Source of the DNA: Ignavibacteria bacterium UBA6688
GTDB lineage: Bacteria; Bacteroidota; Ignavibacteria; UBA10030
DNA: 19,637 bases
Assembly: GCA_002454845.1 (NCBI GenBank)
Contig: DKJQ01000057.1
Location: 1 to 19,637, forward strand
Direction: 5' to 3'
Part shown: one piece after another, positions 1-6,596 of the stretch
Position numbering within the stretch: the first letter of the stretch is position 1
How the letters are laid out: each line of letters opens with the position of its first letter
Position numbers and translations under genes: made by a program
Notes under the pieces: generated by a model
What the model was told of the DNA's origin: nothing
Seen by the model: only the letters and a program-made list of their open reading frames with translations
The model's database searches: none

Positions 1-22
1 GAACCTACGACCTCCGCCTTGT
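1..22 (-). pseudogene. tRNA-Val 3'-part fragment, cut by the window edge
   Basis: All 22 bases are identical to positions 129-150 inside the intact tRNA-Val gene, in the same orientation. They cover tRNA nucleotides 37-58: the second half of the anticodon loop, the 3' anticodon strand, the variable region and the first part of the T arm. Identity stops abruptly at base 23, where a palindrome begins instead of the 5' anticodon strand. The left part lies outside the window, so the 3' end may be complete. Without its 5' half this copy cannot fold as a tRNA. Confidence 0.75.
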
Positions 23-24
23 TC

Positions 25-76
25 CAATTTGGCCCACGACCACGAGTGAAAGCGAGTGGGAGTGGTGGCCAAATTG
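25..76. repeat. Long palindrome, left of tRNA-Val
   Basis: The outer arms CAATTTGGCC (25-34) and GGCCAAATTG (67-76) are perfect 10-bp inverted repeats. Inner short arms (CAC/GTG at 35-37/62-64 and CCAC/GTGG at 40-43/56-59) extend the stem towards a loop near 44-55. The palindrome separates the tRNA fragment at 1-22 from the hairpin at 80-106. A related palindrome with CAATTTG arms sits in mirror-image position at 240-291. It looks like a REP-type or MITE-like module; no coding capacity is visible. Confidence 0.7.
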
Positions 77-79
77 AGA

Positions 80-106
80 ATCCCGTCACGTTTTGTGTGA
101 CGGGAT
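80..106. repeat. 10-bp hairpin immediately downstream of tRNA-Val
   Basis: ATCCCGTCAC (80-89) and GTGACGGGAT (97-106) form a perfect 10-bp stem with a 7-nt loop. The hairpin begins 6 nt past the tRNA 3' end on the minus strand, so it could help end transcription or mark 3' processing. It lacks a T-run on that side. The same GACGGGAT sequence recurs in the hairpin at 217-235, which argues for a shared repeat module rather than a simple terminator. Confidence 0.65.
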
Positions 107-111
107 CTGCG

Positions 112-186
112 TGGACGCTGTAGGGATCGAACCTACGACCTCCGCCTTGTAAGGGCGGCGCTCTGAACCAGCTGAGCTAAGCGTCC
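112..186 (-). tRNA. tRNA-Val: tRNA-Val(TAC)
   Basis: A complete 75-nt cloverleaf can be drawn on the minus strand. The acceptor stem is GGACGCT/AGCGTCC (7 bp), the D stem GCTC/GAGC, the anticodon stem CCGCC/GGCGG with loop CTTACAA, and the T stem GTAGG/CCTAC with loop TTCGATC. The anticodon is TAC, which reads valine GTA codons and probably other GTN codons by wobble. The discriminator base is A. The next bases are CGC, so CCA is not encoded and must be added after transcription. The gene sits between two hairpin/palindrome modules and two broken copies of itself. Confidence 0.97.
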
Positions 187-216
187 CTTTAAATTCATGC
201 AGCCGTTTGCAACCAG

Positions 217-235
217 TCCCGTCCCTCGGACGGGA
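217..235. repeat. 8-bp hairpin upstream of tRNA-Val
   Basis: TCCCGTCC (217-224) and GGACGGGA (228-235) form a perfect stem closed by a 3-nt loop. The stretch 229-246 (GACGGGATCCTCAATTTG) matches the reverse complement of 70-87 at 17 of 18 positions. The two flanking modules therefore face each other as inverted copies around the intact tRNA gene. Confidence 0.65.
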
Positions 236-239
236 TCCT

Positions 240-291
240 CAATTTGACATTGAACTTGGCTTCACTTCGTTCGCCAATTTCAGTCAAATTG
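240..291. repeat. Long palindrome, right of tRNA-Val
   Basis: The outer arms CAATTTGAC (240-248) and GTCAAATTG (283-291) are perfect. Inner arms TGAA/TTCA (251-254/279-282) and TTGGC/GCCAA (256-260/273-277) continue the stem with one mismatch and a 2-nt bulge, leaving a 12-nt loop. It mirrors the palindrome at 25-76 and directly abuts the tRNA 5' fragment at 295-309. Confidence 0.7.
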
Positions 292-294
292 GGA

Positions 295-309
295 CTGAGC
301 TAAGCGTCC
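295..309 (-). pseudogene. tRNA-Val 5'-end fragment
   Basis: The 15 bases at 295-309 are identical to 172-186, which are nucleotides 1-15 of the intact tRNA-Val (5' acceptor strand, the TA linker, 5' D-stem strand and the first D-loop bases). Orientation is the same. Identity ends at the palindrome at 240-291. Together with the fragment at 1-22 it accounts for the two ends of one tRNA-Val, with nucleotides 16-36 missing. Confidence 0.65.
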
Positions 310-367
310 TGAAGAATTTGAGCAACCTCCTGGAACCCGTGCCGACGCAAATATACCAACAATCGGT

Positions 368-1546
368 TCAAACGTCAAACGCCGAAAGAATCCGCACAAT
401 CCCCCGCTCAAAGATCTCCTCCTTCTGAATGAGACTCATCACCACGATAGACTCCTCCTCAAAATCAAACAGGCTTCCCGGATGGACAAGGACGTTCCAT
501 TCCTTGAGAAGAACATGAGCCCATTCTTCGTCTGTCCGTATACGCGGCAAGCGCAGAACTGCATACCATCCCCCTTCCCCTCCAAGAAGTTCAACGGCCG
601 AAGTCTTCCCGCTGCTTGTCGCGAGGTACGCCCGGTTTCTACGGATTCTTGTTCCAATCTGAAGCGTGAGTCCGGCCGGGTCCTGTAACAGGAGTGGAAG
701 CGCTTGTTGAACCGGTGTTCCGACGGAAAGGAAAAGGTCGCTGATCATCTCCAGCCTTGAGATCGCTCCTTCCACCTCTCGAGAAGGACCCGAAACAACG
801 ATCCAGCCAAGCTTCAACTGCGGAAGGCCCAGGAGTTTCGAGATCCCATTGATCGTAAAGGTGAGGCAACGGTTGTTCGTGGCAAAACTCGGAGCAGCGG
901 GATGAGCCCCATCCATGGGGAATGGATGAAAGACCTCGTCCGACAGGATCGCAGCCCCTGCAGAACTCGCCGAGGCAACAATGTTCTCACGTTCGTTTTG
1001 TTCTGTATAAGAACCTGTCGGGTTGTTGGGATGGACCAACACGACGGCTTTTGCCCTTGCGGCAAGCTCCACGTTGAGCGCCTGGAGATCGAGGTGCCAC
1101 CCGCCATGGTACGACAGGCGAACATGCCGGGGTATGACATCGTTGATCTGGCAAAGATAATCAAGGAGGGGGTACCCGGGTTTTACGAGAGCGACGGAGT
1201 CTCGTCCATTGCAAAGGAGGCGGAGAAGAAATCCATACGCCTCGCTGGTTCCGGCCGTCAGGATGATATGATCGGGATCGAGTGCAATCCCCTGTCGGGA
1301 ATAGTATTCCGCCACGGCAGCTCGTGCAGAAAGAATCCCTTTCGGGTGGGGTTCGTAGACCAATGAACGGCGGGTGGAAAGCGCTTCGAGGGTGTACTGA
1401 GGCTGATAGTCGAATCCGCACCGGGTCGGGTTCGACTCGGTCAGGTCAAGTATCTCGTCTCCCCGTAAACGCTTCGCGGCAAGGAGCGACGTCAGCTCGT
1501 TCGGCTGAAAATCCCAATCTGTTCGTGCGGAAAACATACCCATCAC
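368..1546 (-). CDS. PLP-dependent aminotransferase, class I/II
   Basis: This is a fold-type I aminotransferase of 392 residues, the usual length for the family. Visible family motifs are NNPTG at residues 174-178, SDEVF at 202-206 (the Asp that holds the pyridine nitrogen of PLP) and SK at 236-237, where Lys237 is the likely Schiff-base lysine, followed by LKLGW. The N-terminal ESNPTRCGF stretch recalls proteins labelled aspartate aminotransferase or generic aminotransferase. The amino acid substrate cannot be told from sequence. The GTG at 1546 is the longest start; ATG codons at 1543 and 1537 are equally possible and no strong ribosome site decides. The gene lies 45 bp after typA on the same strand and is probably co-transcribed with it. 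The protein is expected to be cytosolic. Confidence 0.9.
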   Translation of the reverse strand: MMGMFSARTDWDFQPNELTSLLAAKRLRGDEILDLTESNPTRCGFDYQPQYTLEALSTRRSLVYEPHPKGILSARAAVAEYYSRQGIALDPDHIILTAGTSEAYGFLLRLLCNGRDSVALVKPGYPLLDYLCQINDVIPRHVRLSYHGGWHLDLQALNVELAARAKAVVLVHPNNPTGSYTEQNERENIVASASSAGAAILSDEVFHPFPMDGAHPAAPSFATNNRCLTFTINGISKLLGLPQLKLGWIVVSGPSREVEGAISRLEMISDLFLSVGTPVQQALPLLLQDPAGLTLQIGTRIRRNRAYLATSSGKTSAVELLGGEGGWYAVLRLPRIRTDEEWAHVLLKEWNVLVHPGSLFDFEEESIVVMSLIQKEEIFERGIVRILSAFDV

Positions 1547-1591
1547 CCGTCCCGGAGTCCCCCGTAGTCTTGCAGTGGTGCGGGCGGACTG

Positions 1592-3439
1592 TCAGACCTC
1601 CGCCACTTCCGTTTTCTTCTTGGACATCCGGTTGCGTTCGTTGTGCTCAAGATACCGTTTGCGGAGGCGGATTGATTTCGGGGTGACCTCGACATACTCG
1701 TCGTCGCCGATCCATTCGATGGCTTGTTCGAGGGTCATGAGATGCGGGGGTTCCAGGCGCACGGCCTCGTCGGAGCCCGAGGCACGCATGTTGGTCAGTT
1801 GTTTGGTCTTGCACACGTTCACCACCATGTCATGCTCGCGCGAGTTCTCCCCCACGATCATACCGGAATACACATGCGTGCCCGGTTGGATGAAGAACGT
1901 CGACCGGTCCTGAAGCTTCCACATGCCGTAGGCAACGGCAAGGCCGTCCTCCATGGCCACCAACGCCCCGCGTGAACGGTGGCTGATGTCGCCTTTGGCT
2001 GGTTCATATCCTTGAAAATTGTGGTGGAGAATGCCGGTCCCCTTCGTCTGGGTCATGAACTCCGACCGGAAACCGATGAGCCCGCGCGCCGGGACGAAGA
2101 ATTCGATCCGCGTGTTTCCCTGGACCTGCAACATGTTTTTCATCTCACCCCTGCGGTGACCGAGGTTTTCGATGACAACGCCGACAAACTCATCCGGGAC
2201 ATCGATGATGACGTGCTCGATCGGTTCGCTGAGAACGTCAGCGATACGCTTGTAGATGACCTCGGGCCGGGAGACTTGAAACTCAAATCCCTCGCGCCGC
2301 ATCGTTTCGATCAGGATGGCCAGGTGCAATTCCCCCCGTCCGCTCACTTTGAACACATCGGGGGAGTCGGTCAACTCGACGCGGAGCGCAACATTTGAGC
2401 GGAGTTCCTTCGCAAGTCGCTCGCCGAGGTTCCGCGTCGTGACATACTTCCCCTCCAGTCCCGCGAAGGGGGAATTGTTGACAATGAAGTTCATGGAGAG
2501 GGTCGGCTCCTCGATCGATACGAACGGGAGGGGAGTCGGATCCGCGGCGTCCGCGATGGTCTCCCCGATCTCCACATCCTCCATCCCGGCGATCGCGATG
2601 ATATCCCCTGCATAGGCTTCACTGACTTCGATGCGTTTCAGACCCTCGAAAGAATAGATTTTCGTTACGCGTGCATCTTCCACCTTCGCGTCATGATGAA
2701 CGATTTTCATCGGAGAACCGAGCTTGATCGTCCCGCGGGAAATCCGGCCAATACCGAGTCGTCCGAGATAATCATTGTAGTCGATGGTCGTGACGAGCAT
2801 CTGAAACGGTGAATCGGCGTCCGAAGGAGGGGACGGGACCTTCGCGACAATCGCCTCAAACAACGGTCTGAGGTCCTCATTCGGGTCCGTCAACTCTCGT
2901 TTCGCGATTCCCTGTTTTGCGATGCAATAGATGGTCGGGAAATCGAGCTGCTGGTTGTTCGCTCCGAGTGAAAGGAACAGCTCGAACACCTCGTCCAGCA
3001 CCTCGTGCGGACGGGCATCCTTGCGATCAATCTTATTGATGACAACGATCGGCTGGAGGTTGAGTTCCAACGATTTCTTGAGCACGAATTTTGTGCCGGG
3101 CAACGGCCCCTCCGCCGCGTCGACGAGAAGCAGAACACCGTTCACCATCTTCAGCGTGCGCTCCACCTCACCGGCAAAGTCCGCGTGGCCGGGAGTATCC
3201 ACGATGTTGATCTTCACCTCCCTCCCTTCACTCATCTTGTAGAAAACGGACGTATTCTTGGCAAGGATGGTGATGCCCCGCTCGCGTTCAAGGTCGTTCG
3301 AATCCATGACGCGCGTGCCCATATCCTGGTTTGCGCGGAATGTCCCGGTCTGGCGCAGCATATAATCCACCAGCGTCGTCTTGCCATGATCCACGTGCGC
3401 GATAATGGCGATGTTCCTGATCTCTCGTTTCGGATTCAT
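1592..3439 (-). CDS. typA: Translational GTPase TypA/BipA
   Basis: TypA (BipA) is a ribosome-binding GTPase related to EF-G that helps 50S assembly and growth under stress, notably cold. At 615 residues it has normal full length. The GTPase motifs are all present: G1 AHVDHGKT (14-21), G2 RGITI (54-58), G3 DTPGH (81-85) and G4 NKID (135-138). EF-Tu domain II, EF-G-like domains III and V and the TypA-specific C-terminal domain follow, the last recognisable by RGLIGFRSEF and the RSRGALVAMEDG region. The ATG at 3439 opens directly with the family-typical MNPKREIRNIAIIAHVDHGK. An AGAGAG-like stretch lies just upstream as a weak ribosome site. The aminotransferase gene follows 45 bp downstream. Confidence 0.98.
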   Translation of the reverse strand: MNPKREIRNIAIIAHVDHGKTTLVDYMLRQTGTFRANQDMGTRVMDSNDLERERGITILAKNTSVFYKMSEGREVKINIVDTPGHADFAGEVERTLKMVNGVLLLVDAAEGPLPGTKFVLKKSLELNLQPIVVINKIDRKDARPHEVLDEVFELFLSLGANNQQLDFPTIYCIAKQGIAKRELTDPNEDLRPLFEAIVAKVPSPPSDADSPFQMLVTTIDYNDYLGRLGIGRISRGTIKLGSPMKIVHHDAKVEDARVTKIYSFEGLKRIEVSEAYAGDIIAIAGMEDVEIGETIADAADPTPLPFVSIEEPTLSMNFIVNNSPFAGLEGKYVTTRNLGERLAKELRSNVALRVELTDSPDVFKVSGRGELHLAILIETMRREGFEFQVSRPEVIYKRIADVLSEPIEHVIIDVPDEFVGVVIENLGHRRGEMKNMLQVQGNTRIEFFVPARGLIGFRSEFMTQTKGTGILHHNFQGYEPAKGDISHRSRGALVAMEDGLAVAYGMWKLQDRSTFFIQPGTHVYSGMIVGENSREHDMVVNVCKTKQLTNMRASGSDEAVRLEPPHLMTLEQAIEWIGDDEYVEVTPKSIRLRKRYLEHNERNRMSKKKTEVAEV

Positions 3440-3499
3440 ACGGATTCTCTCTTCGTTCCATTCTTCCAGTTTAGCATACAGCCTTCAATTCCCCTTTTC

Positions 3500-3513
3500 T
3501 CCCCGTACGGGGA
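3500..3513. promoter_or_regulatory. 14-bp perfect palindrome, possible operator
   Basis: TCCCCGTACGGGGA is its own reverse complement. It lies 61 bp upstream of the typA start and about 175 bp before the yebC promoter candidate. A perfect uninterrupted palindrome of this length without a loop suits a dimeric repressor site better than an RNA hairpin. The binding factor is unknown and no second copy was noticed in the window. Confidence 0.35.
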
Positions 3514-3687
3514 ATAAAAATGCCCCGGGCAGCGTCCCAGCACCCCACATCGTGAGGCATTGCTTGCCTGAGGCATAGCAAAGATACGACGATTTGTTCA
3601 AAAATCAAAACGCCTCGTCCCTGCTCCATTCTCGCTCCACCTGGTGCAGAGGTGGAAGAACAAGGCCTGCAGACGAACAAGAACGAT

Positions 3688-3718
3688 TATGGACAGGCGG
3701 AAAAATATTTGTATCTTG
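3688..3718 (+). promoter_or_regulatory. Bacteroidota-like promoter candidate for yebC
   Basis: TATG (3688-3691) and TATCTTG (3712-3718) are separated by exactly 20 nt. The Bacteroidota housekeeping promoter is TTTG, about 19 nt, then TANNTTTG, and here the distance from the first G to the last G is the same 27 nt. The gene start is at 3761, so the leader would be about 35 nt. The same geometry occurs at 5483-5513, 5715-5745 and 19505-19535. Confidence 0.45.
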
Positions 3719-3760
3719 TGGCCCGATTCAACATTTCCCGACTCAACCAGGTAGCGTACT

Positions 3761-4471
3761 ATGGGACGTATTTTTGAAAAACGGAAACATAAGATGTTCG
3801 CCCGGTATGACCGCATGGCGAAGGCCTTCACCAAAATCGGCCGGGAGATTGCGATCGCGGTCAGGGAGGGGGGCGGCGACATCAAATACAACGCGCGGCT
3901 CCGGATCGCGGTGCAGAACGCCAAGGGCGTTAACATGCCGAAGGACCGGATCGACGCGGCGATCAAACGGGCCTTGTCCAAAGACGAGCAAGGGTACCAG
4001 CAATCGCTCTACGAGGGGTATGCACCGCATGGTATCGCGGTGATGGTGGACTGCGCGACCGATAACCCCACCAGGACTGTCGCAAATGTCAGGCACCATT
4101 TGACCAAACACGACGGCTCGCTGGCAGCGAATGGGTCCGTCGCATTCATGTTTGAACGCAAAGGGGTGTTCAAACTTCCCGCGGGAGCAATTACCCATGC
4201 GGAAGAGTTCGAGCTCGAGTTCATCGATTATGGGCTGGAGGAGATGGAGCAGGACGACAACGAGATCGTCGTTTACAGCTCGTTCAGCGACTTTGGGAAA
4301 ATGCAGAAGGCCCTGGAGGATAAGGGGATCGAGGCAACGAGCGCCGAACTGCACTATCTCCCCACGATCACCAAAGAGTTGAGCGAAGAACACGCGAAGG
4401 AGGTGTTGGAGTTGATTGAAGACCTGGAGGCCGATGACGACGTGCAATCAGTGTACCATACCCTCCGGTAG
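3761..4471 (+). CDS. yebC: YebC/PmpR (TACO1) family protein
   Basis: YebC-family proteins were long annotated as transcription regulators. More recent work ties bacterial YebC and mitochondrial TACO1 to relief of ribosome stalling at polyproline stretches. The 236-residue length is normal. Family hallmarks are FTKIGREIAIAVREGG near residues 23-38, AVQNAKGVNMPKDRIDAAIKRA around 50-71, and the YEGYAPHGIAVMVDCATDN block around 85-104. The N terminus (MGRIFEKRKHKM) differs from the canonical MAGHSKW start and resembles the variant common in Bacteroidota. The gene stands alone with its own promoter candidate, has only a weak AGG ribosome site, and ends 35 bp from the convergent glycosyltransferase gene without an obvious terminator. 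Confidence 0.95.
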   Translation: MGRIFEKRKHKMFARYDRMAKAFTKIGREIAIAVREGGGDIKYNARLRIAVQNAKGVNMPKDRIDAAIKRALSKDEQGYQQSLYEGYAPHGIAVMVDCATDNPTRTVANVRHHLTKHDGSLAANGSVAFMFERKGVFKLPAGAITHAEEFELEFIDYGLEEMEQDDNEIVVYSSFSDFGKMQKALEDKGIEATSAELHYLPTITKELSEEHAKEVLELIEDLEADDDVQSVYHTLR

Positions 4472-4506
4472 CCCAAGCCTTCCCTCCACAGCCTTGCCGT
4501 GAGGTG

Positions 4507-5460
4507 TTACGAAAGTTTGTCGCGGACAGAATACGTCTGCTCCCCCCGGTCCTGCCTCGTGATCATCTCCCCCAGGAGCCCGATCGAAATAAACTGAATG
4601 CCGATAATGATGAGGAGGAAACCAACCAGGAAGAGGGGCCTGTTGCTGAGTGACGTTCTCCCGAGAATCCATTCGATCGAAAGATAACCGTCGATGGCCA
4701 CGCCAGCGAGGAACGAGACGATCCCCCAGCCTCCAAAAAGGTGGAGCGGTCTCCGGATATAACGAGTGGTGAAGAGGACTGTCATCAGGTCCAGGAACCC
4801 TTTGAAGAAGCGGCTGAGACCGAACTTGGTATGCCCGTACTTGCGCGGGTGATGCTGCACCACTTTTTCGCCAACCCGGTACCCGGCCCAATGCGCCAAG
4901 GCTGGAATGTACCTGTGGAGCTCGCCGTAGACATTCACCTCCTTTACCACCTCACGCCGGTAGGCTTTGAGACCGCAGTTGAAATCGTGAATCGGGATGC
5001 CGGTCATCATCGCTGTGACGAAATTGAAGAAGCGTGAAGGGATGGTCTTGGAGAGAGGGTCGAAGCGCTTTTTTTTCCATCCCGAGATCAGGTCAAACCG
5101 GTCCCCAATCGCATCAATCAGTCCGGGGATCTCCGCCGGGTCGTCCTGCAGATCGGCATCCATCGTCACCACGAACTTCCCTACCGCCTCCTGGAACCCG
5201 ACCGAGAGGGCAGCGGATTTCCCGAAGTTCCTGCGGAACCGGACCGCCTTGACGGAGGCATCACGCTTATGCAGTTCCTGTAAAACGGCATAGGAGCCGT
5301 CCGTGCTGCCGTCATCGACGAAAATGATCTCGTAGGTTTTCCTCGCTCCCCGGAGAGTTCCAGCGATCTTCTCATACAACTCGCGCAGGGATTCCTCTTC
5401 ATTCAAGAGGGGAACGACGATGGATACGTAGGGAGTCTGTTGAGAGGCAGGTCGGGCCAT
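4507..5460 (-). CDS. Membrane-anchored family 2 glycosyltransferase (GtrB/ArnC/DPM1-like)
   Basis: This 317-residue enzyme probably moves a sugar from a nucleotide donor to a polyprenyl phosphate at the inner face of the cytoplasmic membrane. The GT2 fold starts at residue 11 (YVSIVVPLLNEEES), with VDDGSTD at 48-54 and the metal-binding DADLQDD at 101-107. Two predicted membrane helices follow at about 239-260 and 275-300, the layout of undecaprenyl-phosphate glucosyl- or aminoarabinosyl-transferases. The sugar cannot be told. I chose the ATG at 5460 because the protein then begins just before the GT2 fold; an upstream extension to 5754 would run across the promoter candidate and adds sequence with no family resemblance. 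Confidence 0.92.
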   Translation of the reverse strand: MARPASQQTPYVSIVVPLLNEEESLRELYEKIAGTLRGARKTYEIIFVDDGSTDGSYAVLQELHKRDASVKAVRFRRNFGKSAALSVGFQEAVGKFVVTMDADLQDDPAEIPGLIDAIGDRFDLISGWKKKRFDPLSKTIPSRFFNFVTAMMTGIPIHDFNCGLKAYRREVVKEVNVYGELHRYIPALAHWAGYRVGEKVVQHHPRKYGHTKFGLSRFFKGFLDLMTVLFTTRYIRRPLHLFGGWGIVSFLAGVAIDGYLSIEWILGRTSLSNRPLFLVGFLLIIIGIQFISIGLLGEMITRQDRGEQTYSVRDKLS

Positions 5461-5482
5461 GGTGGTCGAAAATTTCCGGAGC

Positions 5483-5513
5483 CAAAGTAACGGAAAATCG
5501 GCCGAAATGCAAT
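5483..5513 (-). promoter_or_regulatory. Bacteroidota-like promoter candidate for the glycosyltransferase
   Basis: On the minus strand ATTG (5513-5510) is followed after exactly 20 nt by TACTTTG (5489-5483). Read with one base more, the second element is TTACTTTG after 19 nt, close to the Bacteroidota consensus TANNTTTG. Transcription would start near 5476, giving a short leader before the ATG at 5460. This is the best match among the promoter candidates in the window. Confidence 0.55.
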
Positions 5514-5714
5514 GTGCGCGGCCGGAGGCCGCTGGAAGCCTACCATGAACGCACGCGTCAGCATGCGACTCTTTGGAACTAAGCCCTAAGCAAGCCAGAT
5601 GCGTCAGCATTCTCCCATTTGGATCTGCGCCCCAAAAAAACCATGTGCGTCTGCCCCTGTCAATGTAGGGCAAACCTAAGCATCCCTCAACTTGGACCCC
5701 TGCCCACCACAGAA

Positions 5715-5745
5715 ATTGAAATTCGCAACCGTGTTGTGTATATTG
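5715..5745 (+). promoter_or_regulatory. Bacteroidota-like promoter candidate for the rsmA operon
   Basis: ATTG (5715-5718) and TATATTG (5739-5745) are separated by 20 nt. The predicted start of transcription is about 5752, leaving a leader of under 20 nt before the rsmA ATG at 5769. No Shine-Dalgarno site is visible there, as is common in Bacteroidota. This promoter position also argues against the longer rsmA start at 5619. Confidence 0.5.
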
Positions 5746-5768
5746 TGCCGTCAACGCTCACCCGCTCA

Positions 5769-6569
5769 ATGATCAAACCAAAGAAGTCCCTTGGTCAAAA
5801 CTTTCTCCACGATGACAATATCGCACGCAACATCGTTCAGAGCCTTGCACTGCAGAGCGGCGATCACCTCCTTGAAATAGGGCCGGGCAAAGGAGCATTG
5901 ACGAAGTTCCTGATCCGGAAGACTCCGGACTTCCTGGCGGTCGAGCTCGACCCCCGGGCGGTCGCGTTGCTGAGGGAGACGTTCGGCGATTCCCTCGAGC
6001 TTCTCCAAACGGATGTCCTCACCGTTTCGTTGATAGATCTCGCAGAGCAACGGCGCGCGCGATTCAAGGTCGTCGGGAATATTCCCTATTACATCACGAG
6101 CGAGATCCTTTTCTGGCTATTGGACCAGCATGAGGCGGTGCTCGAAGCAACCCTGATGGTGCAACTCGAAGTGGCGCAACGGTTTGTTGCAAAACCGCGC
6201 ACAAAGGAATACGGCATCCTTTCCATCTTCTCGCAGCACTATACCGAGCCACGGCTCTTGTTCAAAGTCTCACGCAACTCGTTTTACCCCGTTCCGAAGG
6301 TGGACTCTGCCGTGGTCCGGCTTGTGTTCAAACGGGATCTGCCCGATTGTGATCATCTTTTCTTCAGGAATATCGTGCGGGCGACCTTCGGGAAGCGGCG
6401 GAAGACCCTCCGCAACGGATTGAAATTTATGGGTTTCACCGACGACCAGTTGGACTCCATCGGGTTCGACCTCACGCGGAGATCTGAGGAACTCTCTCCG
6501 CAAAACTATGTTGAGCTTTCTGGTAAACTTCAGCAATATAAAAACCATGTGACTCTTCCCTTTTCGTAA
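5769..6569 (+). CDS. rsmA: 16S rRNA dimethyladenosine transferase RsmA/KsgA
   Basis: RsmA uses S-adenosylmethionine to dimethylate two adjacent adenosines (A1518 and A1519, E. coli numbering) near the 3' end of 16S rRNA, a late check in 30S assembly; loss gives kasugamycin resistance. The 266 residues match the usual length. The start KSLGQNFLHD is the family signature, EIGPGKG (36-42) binds SAM, NIPY (104-107) is the catalytic motif, and FGKRRKTLRN near the C terminus contacts RNA. I chose the ATG at 5769 because the 50 extra residues from an upstream start are unlike the family and cross the promoter candidate. mgtE follows after 27 bp, an rsmA-mgtE order familiar from Bacteroidota. Confidence 0.97.
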   Translation: MIKPKKSLGQNFLHDDNIARNIVQSLALQSGDHLLEIGPGKGALTKFLIRKTPDFLAVELDPRAVALLRETFGDSLELLQTDVLTVSLIDLAEQRRARFKVVGNIPYYITSEILFWLLDQHEAVLEATLMVQLEVAQRFVAKPRTKEYGILSIFSQHYTEPRLLFKVSRNSFYPVPKVDSAVVRLVFKRDLPDCDHLFFRNIVRATFGKRRKTLRNGLKFMGFTDDQLDSIGFDLTRRSEELSPQNYVELSGKLQQYKNHVTLPFS

Positions 6570-6596
6570 ACTGGCGAAGGATAACAGGCTGTCACC

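Larger units (their letters stand above)
3440..3760. other. Divergent intergenic region between typA and yebC
   Basis: No convincing gene lies in these 321 bases; the small ORFs here have no recognisable product. The region holds a 14-bp perfect palindrome (3500-3513), a short inverted repeat AGGCA/TGCCT within a duplicated TGAGGCAT (3553-3560 and 3569-3576), a hairpin CCACCT/AGGTGG (3637-3642/3650-3655), and a candidate promoter for yebC at 3688-3718. I could not identify a convincing promoter for typA. Confidence 0.6.
5461..5768. other. Divergent promoter region, glycosyltransferase/rsmA
   Basis: These 308 bases hold no recognisable gene. They contain outward-facing promoter candidates for the glycosyltransferase (5483-5513) and rsmA (5715-5745). 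Between them is a direct repeat of GCGTCAGCAT at 5555-5564 and 5601-5610, 46 bp apart. The second copy lies in an ATGC/GCAT inverted context. These could be binding sites for a shared regulator, but nothing identifies it. Confidence 0.55.

Noticed and set aside
80..106. Simple intrinsic terminator for tRNA-Val
   Set aside because: The stem is strong, but no T-run follows on the minus strand and a related sequence is repeated in inverted form upstream of the tRNA, so a repeat module explains it better.
207..428. 73-residue plus-strand frame beside the tRNA locus
   Set aside because: It starts at TTG, runs through the hairpin, palindrome and tRNA fragment, and ends inside the aminotransferase gene. 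The translation has no protein-like features.
4472..4506. Terminator between the convergent yebC and glycosyltransferase genes
   Set aside because: No stable hairpin or T-run is visible in the 35-bp gap.
5461..5754. Longer N terminus for the glycosyltransferase gene
   Set aside because: The extra residues are unlike the family and would cross the best promoter candidate in the window; the ATG at 5460 sits just before the GT2 fold.
5619..5768. Longer N terminus for rsmA
   Set aside because: RsmA proteins start just before KSLGQNFL; the upstream codons run through the promoter candidate and resemble no family member.
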